A program made the position numbers and the translations under genes. Positions 8,528 through 16,392 of a DNA stretch of 64,000 bases are shown piece by piece. A model generated the notes under the pieces. It did not search any database. It was not told the origin of the DNA and saw only the letters and a program-made list of their open reading frames with translations. Positions within the stretch are counted from its first letter, which is position 1, and the number at the start of each line of letters is the position of its first letter. The DNA comes from JAGVSR01 sp963708775 (GTDB lineage Bacteria; Pseudomonadota; Alphaproteobacteria; Rhizobiales; Hyphomicrobiaceae): assembly GCA_963708775.1 (NCBI GenBank), contig CAVPTI010000010.1:124001-188000 (forward strand). The letters run 5' to 3'.

Positions 8528-9511
8528 ATGGCTCAGGCACCGAGCGCATCAGGTCTCGTTACCATCTTCGGCGGCTCCGGCTTTGTCGGGCGCCACACGG
8601 TCCGGGCCCTCGCCCAGGATGGTTGGCGCGTCCGTTCCGCGACCCGCCGTCCCGACCTCGCCGGACATCTTCAACCGATGGGCGTCGTCGGCCAGATCCA
8701 CGCGGTCCAGGCCAATCTCCGCTATCCGGCGTCCGTCGCGGAAGCCGTCAAAGGCGCCGATGTCGTGATCAATGCGGTCGGCGTCCTCGCCTCCACCGGC
8801 AAGCAAACGTTCAACACCATTCACGACGAGGGGGCCCGCACCGTCGCCAAAGCCGCCAAGGCAGCCGGCGCCCGTACGTTCGTGCATATCTCCGCAATCG
8901 GCGCCGACGCGCGGTCGAACTCTAAGTACGCTCGCTCCAAAGCCGAGGGCGAACGCGCGGTCCTCGAGGAGTTCCCCGGTGCCGTCATCCTTCGCCCGTC
9001 CATCGTATTCGGCCCAGAGGACGAGTTCTTCAATCGTTTCGCTGCAATGGCACAGATGTCGCCATTCCTGCCGCTAATCGGCGGCGGCAAGACGAAGTTC
9101 CAGCCCGTCTACGTTGGCGACGTCGCCGCTGCCGTGAAAGCCGTGCTCGATGGCAAAGCCAACCCCGGGGCAATCTATGAATTGGGCGGCCCGGAAGTGC
9201 TGTCCTTCCGCGAGCTGCTTGATCGCACGCTTCAATACGCCGGCCGCAATCGCTTTTACCTGGGATTGCCATTCTGGGCCGCAAAGCTCCAGGCCATCGC
9301 AACCTCGCCACTTCCCAATGCGCTCCGCCCCGTGACGCTCGATCAGATCCGCCTGCTTCAGCGAGACAACGTCGTCAGCAAATCAGCGATTGACGATGGC
9401 CGCACACTCGCGGGCCTCGGCATCCTGCATCCGCACTCGGTCGCATCGATCGTCCCGTCCTATCTCGAGCGCTTCAAGCCAAAGGGACAGTACGCCTCAT
9501 ATCGTGGCTGA
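8528..9511 (+). CDS. Complex I NDUFA9-subunit-like NAD(P)-binding protein
   Basis: A 327-residue atypical short-chain dehydrogenase of the NDUFA9 family. The Rossmann nucleotide-binding motif is FGGSGFVGRHTVRAL (about residues 14-28). HISAIGADARSNSKYARSKAEGE near residue 120 keeps the Tyr...Lys arrangement (YARSK), and RPSIVFGPEDEF follows. In mitochondria the homologue is an accessory subunit of NADH dehydrogenase; in bacteria the role is not settled and may be assembly or quinone-related. Start ATG 8528. It is followed by a strong terminator. Confidence 0.9.
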   Translation: MAQAPSASGLVTIFGGSGFVGRHTVRALAQDGWRVRSATRRPDLAGHLQPMGVVGQIHAVQANLRYPASVAEAVKGADVVINAVGVLASTGKQTFNTIHDEGARTVAKAAKAAGARTFVHISAIGADARSNSKYARSKAEGERAVLEEFPGAVILRPSIVFGPEDEFFNRFAAMAQMSPFLPLIGGGKTKFQPVYVGDVAAAVKAVLDGKANPGAIYELGGPEVLSFRELLDRTLQYAGRNRFYLGLPFWAAKLQAIATSPLPNALRPVTLDQIRLLQRDNVVSKSAIDDGRTLAGLGILHPHSVASIVPSYLERFKPKGQYASYRG

Positions 9512-9533
9512 GCGCCGGAACCAGTTGTCAAAA

Positions 9534-9559
9534 AAGCCCTGACCTTTCGGCCAGGGCTT
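9534..9559. terminator. Bidirectional hairpin terminator
   Basis: AAGCCCTG at 9534-9541 pairs with CAGGGCTT at 9552-9559, preceded by a run of A (9530-9535). It lies between the convergent NDUFA9-like and DUF1150 genes. The A run serves as the U-tract for minus-strand transcripts; the plus-strand tract is weak. Confidence 0.7.
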
Positions 9560-9584
9560 CACAACACTTCAATTGATCGGTCGA

Positions 9585-9878
9585 TCAGTGAACGCTGGCG
9601 ATGGCCAGTTCACCGTCCATCGCATGGCTGAGCGCAGCCTGACGCGAATCCGTGAGAGCGATCGGCGTTCCGTCTGCCGCATGCAGAGCGAACAATCGCA
9701 CCCCGGCAGGTAATCCTTCGATCGCCGGAAACAGCTGACGCGCTTCCTCGACGTCGAGTACTTTAATATACGCCACCTCGCCTCCGCCCAGCCTCGCGAG
9801 TTCGATCTCGCTCATCACAGGCGGTGCGGCTGTCGCAGAGGGCCGCGACTTCGTCTTCTTCCCGGGTGCATTATTCAT
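9585..9878 (-). CDS. DUF1150 family protein
   Basis: A 97-residue protein with the family core MSEIELARLGGGEVAYIKVL and the end LFALHAADGTPIALTDSR followed by the final VH. Its function is unknown; the family typically sits next to small heat-shock genes in alphaproteobacteria, as here (hsp20 is 154 bases upstream, same strand). I start at ATG 9876-9878, which has the strong ribosome-binding site GAGGAGGA about ten bases upstream, rather than at a TTG three codons earlier. Confidence 0.88.
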   Translation of the reverse strand: MNNAPGKKTKSRPSATAAPPVMSEIELARLGGGEVAYIKVLDVEEARQLFPAIEGLPAGVRLFALHAADGTPIALTDSRQAALSHAMDGELAIASVH

Positions 9879-10032
9879 GACGCACAATCCTCCTCGAGGA
9901 GAGCTGGTAGGACGTCACGTGAAGGTGCGTTTTCCATGACGCTCTTTGGAGAAACCCCCAAAAGAGGCCGAAGTTCACGCAGTTCTTTGATCGTCCTACG
10001 ATTCAAACGGCTTGGCTGTAGCGGCTCAGCAC

Positions 10033-10470
10033 CTATCGGGCCTTTTTCTCGGCACCGATCTCGATCTTTCGCACAAATCGTTCAGGCTCGTGCCGCACGA
10101 GATCTATGGAGAGCAGGCCGTTTTGCAGATCTGCCGCGCGCACCTCTATTCCGTCTGCAAGCAGAAAAGCCTTGCTGAACTGACGGGCCGCAATTCCGCG
10201 GTAAAGGTAGTCGCGCTCTTTTTCGTCCTGGGCCTTCCCCCGCACGATCAGCTGCTTGTCCTCGAGGCTCACGTCGAGGTCGTCCCGCGTGAAGCCTGCG
10301 ACAGCCAGAGTAATGCGTAGGACCTCAGGCCGGCTGCCGTCACCGGCGATGCGTTCTATGTTGTAGGGAGGGTAACCGCCACCGGCACTCTTGCCGGCAC
10401 GCTCGATCATCCGCTCGATCTCTTCGAACCCCAGAAGCAAGGGGTTCGAGAGCATGGTCATTCTGGTCAT
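10033..10470 (-). CDS. Small heat-shock protein Hsp20 (IbpA family)
   Basis: An ATP-independent holdase that binds unfolding proteins. The 145 residues hold a short N-terminus (SNPLLLGFEEIERMIERA), the alpha-crystallin domain beginning YPPYNIERI, and the loop YLYRGIAARQFSKAF. The family signature is visible as LSIDLVRHEPE, although the usual IxI tail is only weakly represented. Start ATG 10468-10470 with AAGGA ten bases upstream. The leader carries a sigma-32-type promoter and a ROSE-like hairpin hiding this ribosome-binding site, both described separately. Confidence 0.93.
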   Translation of the reverse strand: MTRMTMLSNPLLLGFEEIERMIERAGKSAGGGYPPYNIERIAGDGSRPEVLRITLAVAGFTRDDLDVSLEDKQLIVRGKAQDEKERDYLYRGIAARQFSKAFLLADGIEVRAADLQNGLLSIDLVRHEPERFVRKIEIGAEKKAR

Positions 10471-10535
10471 TCGTCGTTGGTCCTTTTCAAGAAGCGACCT
10501 TGTTGCGAACGGCCCGCCTGTGCGGCACCGCAGTA
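10471..10535 (-). ncRNA. ROSE-like RNA thermometer in hsp20 leader
   Basis: In the transcript, the hairpin at 10499-10479 pairs GGTCGCTT with AAGGACC around a short loop. The right arm contains the hsp20 Shine-Dalgarno AAGGA, and the left arm contains UCGCU, matching the UYGCU anti-SD of ROSE elements in which the G is bulged opposite AGGA. This is the known architecture that melts on heat shock in rhizobial small heat-shock genes. The upstream part of the leader (10500-10535) can form further GC-rich stems. The transcript start is inferred from the promoter. Confidence 0.65.
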
Positions 10536-10541
10536 TGCGAG

Positions 10542-10570
10542 ATATGGGTCGGGAAGGATCGGGCTTCAAG
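10542..10570 (-). promoter_or_regulatory. Sigma-32 (RpoH)-type promoter of hsp20
   Basis: On the minus strand, CTTGAA (10570-10565), a 15-base spacer, and ACCCATAT (10549-10542) match the RpoH consensus CTTGAA / CCCCATNT closely. Transcription would begin near 10535, about 65 bases before the hsp20 start. Confidence 0.7.
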
Positions 10571-10658
10571 CCGTCTTACACAAGCTTAACGATCGCCCAA
10601 GTTCGGCGACACTTGCCATATAGGCATTGCCCTCCACTTCAAAAGGACGTCTGCTAAC

Positions 10659-11312
10659 ATGCTGCGTTTGATGGTTTATCCGCTCGTTCTCGCCGCGCTT
10701 TGGGCGGCCCCGGCTTTGGCTGAAGCCCCAGCCAATGACAAAGCGACGCTGTCGTCGACGAAAGTCGATCTCACGCCCGAGGAAGTCGCTGAACGCGAAG
10801 GCCGCCGTGCTTGTAAGGCCGCGATGTGTGCCGCCTTCCACAATCCGGCAAACGGCCAGAATGTGGCCTGTGCCATCAAGAAGAGCTTCCGCAAGGAACA
10901 GCTGCAGAAGATCGTTTCCAAGGCGAAAGTCTCATGGCCGTGGGGCCGCGTGGTCTGCGACGCAGATCTGAAGGCCGACCGCGACGTTCTCTCGAAGGCG
11001 CTGACCTCCGATAAACAGGTCGTCAAATTCGCACCTCACAAAGTCTCGTGCAGCATCGATCACGAAGGCGAGGCACCCTCGAAGATCACCGCAGAAATGA
11101 CGCCTGAGATCACCTTTGAGAAGGGCAAGGCCACGAAAGCGGTCATGAACTGGGGCAAGGTCGAAGGTCCTACGCTCGTCAAAGGCATGATGTGGACGGC
11201 GACCGCCACAGACAACACCGTCAATGTTCTGGGTTCCATGATCGTGGACGACATGAACGACTTCGTCACCGCCAAGTGCGACGAGGTCAAGCTCGACTGG
11301 CAAGGCAAGTAG
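10659..11312 (+). CDS. Secreted hypothetical protein, Cys-containing
   Basis: I do not recognise the family. The 217 residues start with a clear signal peptide (MLRLMVYPLVLAALWAAPALAEA, cleavage after about residue 21). The mature part has paired cysteines (RRACKAAMCAAFHN, VACAIKK, VVCDADL, VSCSIDH, AKCDEVK), suggesting disulfides in the periplasm. It is otherwise charged and soluble. Start ATG 10659 is preceded by AAAAGGACG. It is divergent from hsp20 and converges with the repeat-rich gene that follows. Confidence 0.75.
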   Translation: MLRLMVYPLVLAALWAAPALAEAPANDKATLSSTKVDLTPEEVAEREGRRACKAAMCAAFHNPANGQNVACAIKKSFRKEQLQKIVSKAKVSWPWGRVVCDADLKADRDVLSKALTSDKQVVKFAPHKVSCSIDHEGEAPSKITAEMTPEITFEKGKATKAVMNWGKVEGPTLVKGMMWTATATDNTVNVLGSMIVDDMNDFVTAKCDEVKLDWQGK

Positions 11313-11324
11313 CCGGCTTCGCGA

Positions 11325-11826
11325 TTACATTTCGCGCGGAGCGTTGGGATCCGGCGCTGTGTCCGGCGCAGCTTTAGGCTGCGCATCCGGTTTGGCTTCG
11401 GGCGTCGTCGTTTTACCGCCCTTGCTCTCGCCTTCGGCCGCTTCCAATGCCTCTTCGGTCGCCTGCTTGGCCTTGTCGAGAACTTCGCTGGTCGCCTGCT
11501 TGGCTTTCTCCAGTGCGTCGATCGTCGCTTCCTTGGCCTTGTCGATCGCAGGACCCGCATTCTGCTTCGCCGCGCTCAACGCCTTCTTGAACGCTTCGCG
11601 GGCCTTCTCGATAGCTTCGACGGCCGCTTTCTTGGCTTCATCGATGGCCGCGTTGGTCTCGTCGACACTTTTGTCGATCGCGTCTGCGTTCACCGGGCGG
11701 CACAGGAGTGGGTTCACCCGCCGCTGGCGGAGGCGCGGGCGCGGGCGCCGTTTCCTGAGCACTCAAAGGCAGGGCAGATCCCGCGGCCACGACGGCAGCG
11801 GCGAAAATCATCACAGCGAAACGCAT
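11325..11826 (-). CDS. Secreted 11-mer-repeat (LEA-like) protein, frameshifted
   Basis: Two frames make one protein of about 166 residues if a single base is removed at 11695-11697 (GGG on the plus strand). The upstream frame gives a signal peptide (MRFAVMIFAAAVVAAGSALPLSAQ) and a Pro/Ala linker. The downstream frame gives a Lys/Glu/Ala-rich helix with exact 11-residue periods: DKAKEATIDAL, EKAKQATSEVL, DKAKQATEEAL. Such 11-mers are found in late-embryogenesis-abundant and apolipoprotein-like amphipathic helices, so a membrane- or desiccation-related role is possible but unproven. The start ATG 11824-11826 has GGAGG seven bases upstream. The C-terminus is Pro/Asp/Ala-rich. Confidence 0.65.
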
Positions 11827-11930
11827 CCTGCACCTCCATGAAAAGCGGCCTGACCTTATATAGGCATCAAACCCTCGCACGGCAAAAAGCAGCGCTTAAC
11901 CTCGCTGTCGCAAGAATGGGAGACCCGGCC

Positions 11931-12401
11931 ATGGGATCATCAGTGAACGAGCCCGCACCCAACGCCTGCCGCGTTATCCGCGCAACCGACACCTACGATG
12001 GAAAGCAGGGCCTAACGTACGTCTGTGGCATCGCCGCCGAAACGGTCGGCTCCAAGGGCATCTGCATGCACTTGCTCACGGTTCCGCCCGGCGGCCGAGC
12101 CAAGGCCCACCTGCACGAAAACCACGAAACGGCGATCTATGTTCTCGATGGCGAAGCCGTCACCCTCTATGGCGAGCGCCTCCAGCACCACATCCACACC
12201 CGCAAGGGCGACCTCGTCTATATCCCTGCCGGCGTGCCGCATTTGCCGGTGAACATCAGCGACAAACCCACGTCTGCGGTCATCTCCCGCACCGACCCCA
12301 ACGAACAAGAAAGCGTCGTCTTACGCCCGGATCTGGAGCCTTACGCGGAGGAAAAGATCGCGTCCCTGCGCGCTGCGCGCATGGCGGTCAACTCGACCTA
12401 A
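11931..12401 (+). CDS. Cupin-domain protein
   Basis: A 156-residue single-domain cupin. The metal-binding motif 1 is HLHENHETAIYVLDGE (HxH...E) and motif 2 is GDLVYIPAGVPHLPVN. It probably binds a divalent metal; whether it is an enzyme (isomerase or dioxygenase) or a sensor cannot be told. The frame is open further upstream (to 11838), but ATG 11931 has GGGAGA seven bases upstream and is the best start. It stands alone between a divergent secreted gene and the CopG gene. Confidence 0.85.
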   Translation: MGSSVNEPAPNACRVIRATDTYDGKQGLTYVCGIAAETVGSKGICMHLLTVPPGGRAKAHLHENHETAIYVLDGEAVTLYGERLQHHIHTRKGDLVYIPAGVPHLPVNISDKPTSAVISRTDPNEQESVVLRPDLEPYAEEKIASLRAARMAVNST

Positions 12402-12448
12402 GGCTGTGGACGACTTCGGAAGCCTTGTTTTTCGCTTTAGCGACTCCA

Positions 12449-12469
12449 TATACCATCCAGTCAGATGGT
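12449..12469 (+). promoter_or_regulatory. Putative promoter -10 and operator dyad of the copG gene
   Basis: ACCATC (12452-12457) and GATGGT (12464-12469) form a perfect inverted repeat with a 6-base spacer, overlapping a possible -10 (TATACC, 12449-12454; -35 TTGTTT at 12425). It lies just before the start of the ribbon-helix-helix regulator, a typical place for autoregulation. Confidence 0.4.
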
Positions 12470-12490
12470 GCATGGATGGCGAGGACGACG

Positions 12491-12898
12491 ATGAACCAAT
12501 TGGTTCGGACGCGAACGGACAGCGAGAAGATCACCCTGAACCTGGGCTTTGTTGATCTGGGCCAGATCGACCTGCTGGTTAAGGACGGTTTCTACGCCAA
12601 CCGAACCGACCTCATTCGTACCGCTATCCGCAATCAACTCGACCGGCACGAGGACGTTCTGAAAAAGAGCATCGTCCGCCAATCCCTCGATCTCGGACTT
12701 CGGCACGTCACCCGTCAAGAACTGGAAGCCGTTCGGGCAGCGGGACACCAGCTTGAGATCAACGTACTGGGACTTGTCAGCATCGCCACCGACGTCTCAC
12801 CCGAACTTGCCCTCGAAACGATCGCCTCGATTGCCGTTCTCGGCGCTCTGCATGCAAGCGCCGAAGTGAAATCCGCCCTGGCGGATCGCATGCGGTGA
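12491..12898 (+). CDS. CopG/ribbon-helix-helix family regulator
   Basis: The N-terminal segment KITLNLGFVDLGQIDLLVKDGFYANRTDLIRTAIRNQL has the beta strand and two helices of a CopG-type DNA-binding domain. The rest (about 80 residues) is helical and typical of a small alphaproteobacterial group found next to PHB-depolymerase-like esterases. Length is 135 residues from ATG 12491, which has GAGGACGACG directly upstream; ATG 12476 in the same frame would add five residues. It probably controls its own promoter and the following esterase gene, 82 bases downstream. Confidence 0.8.
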   Translation: MNQLVRTRTDSEKITLNLGFVDLGQIDLLVKDGFYANRTDLIRTAIRNQLDRHEDVLKKSIVRQSLDLGLRHVTRQELEAVRAAGHQLEINVLGLVSIATDVSPELALETIASIAVLGALHASAEVKSALADRMR

Positions 12899-12980
12899 CC
12901 CTTCATCGAAACGTCGCTCCATCGCGGCGGCCGGACCACGTCCGCCCGCCCGATCAACATTGTCGAAAGGACTCCCCGCG

Positions 12981-14198
12981 ATGACAAAACCGATTCCGGA
13001 AGAGATGGCGCAGGCGGTTCGCCTCACGCGATCGGGCCGTCTGACCGAAGCCACGGACTTCATCCAGCGTCTGCTCCGGGGTCGGCCCTCGCCCGGTTCG
13101 AGTGACGAGACCGGTGGTGAAACGCGCTCGCCGCTGACGATCGATCTGACGGCCGACGACATCACTGCGTCAGCGTCACGGGAAGCGACCGCAACACCGC
13201 TTGAGCCGGCACCGAGCCCCGCATCACCCAAGCCGGAAGCCTCATCGCAGCAAGGCTCCGCTCGTATCTTCGAAGGGCTGCAATCCCTCACGGCCGGATT
13301 GTACAAGGCAAAGCATGCGGCGCCGTCCGATTTGGCGCCCGTCGCCGGTGCCTTCGTCACGAAATCCATGAGCAACGCCGCCGGCAAACGCGATTACAAA
13401 CTCTATATCCCCAGCGTTGCCGGTCGCTCGTCGCACGAGCCGCGCCCCCTTATCATCATGCTACACGGCTGCACCCAATCGGCCGATGACTTCGCCGCAG
13501 GAACGCGCATGAATTTTGCCGCTGAAGGTCACGGCTGCTTCGTCGCCTACCCCGAGCAGATCGCTGCCGCGAACGCCTCGAAATGTTGGAACTGGTTCGA
13601 AAGCAAGCATCAGTCGCGCGGCCAGGGTGAACCATCGCTGATTGCCGGCATCGCACAGCAGATCTTGAAGGATCACAGCATCGATCCACGACGGGTTTAT
13701 ATCGCTGGTCTCTCGGCAGGTGGCGCGGCCGCCAGTGTCGTCGCTGAAGCCTACCCTGATATCTTCGCCGCTGCCGGCGTACATTCAGGGCTGGCCTGCG
13801 GCGTGGCCCGCGATATGCCGTCGGCCTTCGCGGCCATGCAGGGACGGCATGGGCCTTACACCCCCACCCGCGAGACACTCATCCCCACAATCGTCTTCCA
13901 CGGCGATGCGGACAAAACGGTGCATCCGCGAAACGGCGCTGATGTCGTGGCCGGGGCGGCCGCTGGCAACACGTATCCCCGCGAGGTCGAGCGCGGCACC
14001 TCGCCCGGCGGCAGAAGCTTTACCCGCTCGATCCAGCGCGACGGCCGGGGCCAAAGCGTCATTGAGGATTGGGTTATCCACGGGGCGGGCCACGCCTGGT
14101 CCGGCGGCAGCCCGGCGGGCTCCTTCACCGATCCGCGCGGTCCTGATGCCACCGCCGAAATGCTTCGCTTCTTCCTTGCCCACGCGAGGTCCGAATAA
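12981..14198 (+). CDS. PHB depolymerase-family esterase (secretion signal not evident)
   Basis: A 405-residue alpha/beta-hydrolase of the esterase_phb family, which cleaves polyhydroxybutyrate or related esters. The oxyanion region LIIMLHGCTQ is at residues 157-166; the nucleophile is Ser245 in AGLSAGG; the Asp (HGDADKTVHPRNG) and His (GAGHAWSGG) complete the triad. Residues 1-100 are a helical segment and a Ser/Pro-rich linker without a signal peptide, so it could act inside the cell. Start ATG 12981 with AAAGGA ten bases upstream. It follows the CopG regulator. Confidence 0.88.
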   Translation: MTKPIPEEMAQAVRLTRSGRLTEATDFIQRLLRGRPSPGSSDETGGETRSPLTIDLTADDITASASREATATPLEPAPSPASPKPEASSQQGSARIFEGLQSLTAGLYKAKHAAPSDLAPVAGAFVTKSMSNAAGKRDYKLYIPSVAGRSSHEPRPLIIMLHGCTQSADDFAAGTRMNFAAEGHGCFVAYPEQIAAANASKCWNWFESKHQSRGQGEPSLIAGIAQQILKDHSIDPRRVYIAGLSAGGAAASVVAEAYPDIFAAAGVHSGLACGVARDMPSAFAAMQGRHGPYTPTRETLIPTIVFHGDADKTVHPRNGADVVAGAAAGNTYPREVERGTSPGGRSFTRSIQRDGRGQSVIEDWVIHGAGHAWSGGSPAGSFTDPRGPDATAEMLRFFLAHARSE

Positions 14199-14271
14199 CA
14201 CCCGCCCTCCGAACGGAACTGGCCCGGAGGTGGAGCGTTGCAGTGTGCCCGGGCTACAGGTGAGGTGTACA

Positions 14272-14529
14272 ATGCGAATGTTTATCGGCACTGCAGGGCT
14301 CTGCTTGGGCCTCGCACTTCTGGCGTCGCCGGCCTCGGCCGCCGTTGTCTGCAACGAAGACGGCGACTGCTGGCGCGTAAAACAAAAATACGACTACAAA
14401 CCCGAATGGCGCCTGCGCATCTACGACGACAACTGGAAGTGGTCCGACAACGACAAAAACAAATACCGCTGGCGCGAGACCCGCGACGGTCGCGGCTATT
14501 GGCGTAACGGTGTTTGGATCGAGTTCTAG
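14272..14529 (+). CDS. Small secreted protein, aromatic-rich
   Basis: An 85-residue protein with a signal peptide (FIGTAGLCLGLALLASPASA). The mature region has two cysteines (VVCNEDGDCWRV) and many Trp, Tyr and Arg residues (KYDYKPEWRLRIYDDNWKW), ending RGYWRNGVWIEF. The same architecture occurs in a conserved family of unknown function in Bradyrhizobium and relatives, as far as I recall. Start ATG 14272 has GAGGTG six bases upstream. A hairpin terminator follows. Confidence 0.8.
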   Translation: MRMFIGTAGLCLGLALLASPASAAVVCNEDGDCWRVKQKYDYKPEWRLRIYDDNWKWSDNDKNKYRWRETRDGRGYWRNGVWIEF

Positions 14530-14562
14530 ACTGTCGGTCCGCATCAGCATTGGGCCAGGACC

Positions 14563-14590
14563 ATCGCCCGCATTTGAGCATGCGGGTGAT
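14563..14590 (+). terminator. Hairpin after small secreted gene
   Basis: ATCGCCCGCAT (14563-14573) pairs with ATGCGGGTGAT (14580-14590) over 11 positions including one G-T pair. The following tract (TCCCTTGT) is poor in T, so termination would be weak. Confidence 0.45.
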
Positions 14591-14656
14591 TCCCTTGTCG
14601 TTACTGGTGGTCGCTCGTGCTAGACTTTGGATCTGACCAAGTTACGGAGGGCCATC

Positions 14657-14848
14657 ATGCAGTTCACCGTAGGCCTTAAACTGAATGGGCGAGCGCGGCA
14701 CGTCACAGCCGAAGGTCACGACGCACTGGCTGCCGCCCAGAAGGTCAAGATCGAACATCCCGATGCGAGCATCACCTATGTTCGCCCAATGAACCGCCGC
14801 GGCGATGCCCGCCACCCGGCCGCTTCGATCGAACCTGACTTGAACTGA
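14657..14848 (+). CDS. Small hypothetical protein
   Basis: A 63-residue protein I do not recognise. It has an alternating pattern (MQFTVGLKLNGRARHVTAEG, then a helix AALAAAQKVKIEHPDASITYVRPMNRRG) compatible with a small alpha/beta fold. GGAGG at 14646-14650 lies six bases before the start, which is the main reason to believe in it. No signal peptide or membrane segment. It is an isolated gene; the next gene, LysR, converges on it. Confidence 0.65.
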   Translation: MQFTVGLKLNGRARHVTAEGHDALAAAQKVKIEHPDASITYVRPMNRRGDARHPAASIEPDLN

Positions 14849-14948
14849 TTTGTCTGGCGCCATTGCCGCTTTAGCGCTCTCACTTATCACGAGCCGACGT
14901 CATCGCGCTCCTTGCCGCTAGCGCCAAGCTCGCATCACAGTCGTTCCT

Positions 14949-15873
14949 TCAAGCCGGTTCCAGACACTTCATTTCCTGAACTTCGCTCGGCAGCTTCTTG
15001 AAGAAATCGACGAGTTTTTCATACGAGCCGGCGCGGAGCGTCGCCTTGCGCCATGCCATATAGATGGTCCGGTAGATTTGGCGGTCCTCCAAGTTCAGCA
15101 CCGCGACATCTCCATCACTGACGAGTTCACGGTTCGTGTACAGACCCGGCATGAACGTAACGCCAAGCCCCATGATGACCATCTCGCGAAGCATGTCGAG
15201 GCTGGTCCCCTCGAAGTCAAAGCGAAGTTTGGCGCCCAGCTTCCTCGCATAATGGCAACACTCCATCGTGGAGTTTGTGAGCAGGTCCGAGCGTGAGCAG
15301 GTCTCGTCCCTTCAGATCAGCGAGCGAGACTTTGTTCGACTTTGCCAGCGCATCGTCCGCGCCAACGACGAGATTGAGCGGCTCGCGAAAGAGAGGAATG
15401 GCCACGATATCGCTCGATTGAGACGGCGACAGCGTGATTATCAAATCGTCTTGGCTATCAGAAAGCGTCTTGAAGAGATTGCCCGGCAAATCTTCGCGCA
15501 CATGAAGTCGAAGCTGCGGATAGGCGCGGTGGAGGCGAGGTGCGGCGTATTTGAAAAGGTACGGGCCGATCGTCGATGGTACCGCGAGCCTCAGGTACCC
15601 GGACAGTTTGTTGTTCTGGAAGCTGGCAATCGCCCGAATTTCATTTGCGTCGCGCAACATTCGGCGGGCGATTTCGACCACCTGGACCCCTGCAGGAGTA
15701 AGAATGGCGCCCGACGAAGAACGTTCGACAAGTTGAAACCCGAGACGTTCTTCTAGCGCCTTGAGTTGCTCGCTGAGCGTCGGTTGGGTCGTATTCGTTC
15801 GCTCCGCCGCTCGCCGAAAGTGCTGTGTATCAGCAAGCGCAACAAGATACTCAAGTTGCCGTAAGTTTGGCAC
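14949..15873 (-). CDS. LysR-family regulator, OxyR-like, frameshifted
   Basis: A full LysR protein of about 307 residues results when one base is removed at 15235-15237 (GCTGGGCGCC read as GCTGGCGCC), joining LHDGVLPLCEEAG to AKLRFDFEGTSLDMLREM. The winged-helix N-terminus is NLRQLEYLVALADTQHFRRAAE, followed by TQPTLSEQLKALEERLG. The effector domain resembles OxyR, but the peroxidatic cysteine position (HCLRD in OxyR) reads HKLHD, while a cysteine at the resolving position (PLCEE) is kept. Hence it is probably not a classical peroxide sensor. GTG 15871-15873 is chosen because an AAGGGGG precedes it. Confidence 0.8.
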
Positions 15874-16392
15874 GCACGCCCCCTTTTCATCGCTTATCCA
15901 TGTACAATCCCATTGCTCCATATTGTGAACAGGATGCGGCCCGACAATAGGGTGCGCGACGAGGTAGCACCACGTTGCAAACCATAGAGGAGTCCACTTA
16001 TCTATTTGGAAAGGTCAAACAGGTCGGCCATTCGAGACTTCACGTTGAAAATGAAAGGATTATTCGCGTCCACGATGACACGAACGCTCGCAGAACGACC
16101 GGGGGAGCTATGATCGGAAACATCCGAGCCGCTATGCGGCTAGATCGCTTATGCCGATCAATGAACGAGACAAAGCTCATCGCCCAATCCCTAAAGTATA
16201 AGAGAATCAGATTTCTACCGGGCGTCGATGAGTATTCATAACCGCACCTGGAGCACGGTTCGGACGTGCGCCGTGCTTGATGAGCGACCGACCGCTCCCA
16301 TGTGTCGGCTCACGGCCTGCTCGACCAACACCCCCACATGAGCGCCTGACGCCCACTTTTGCAAACCCTCTCAGAACCAACAGCGGAACTCG
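15874..16392. other. Intergenic region between divergent lysR and ABC gene
   Basis: About 520 bases without a supported gene. An 88-codon frame at 15975-16241 starts with TTG, lacks a ribosome-binding site and has no recognisable motif. The region probably holds the promoters for both flanking genes; I could not identify a convincing -35/-10 pair. Confidence 0.5.

Noticed and set aside
15975..16241. 88-codon frame upstream of the ABC gene
   Set aside because: TTG start, no ribosome-binding site, no family similarity.
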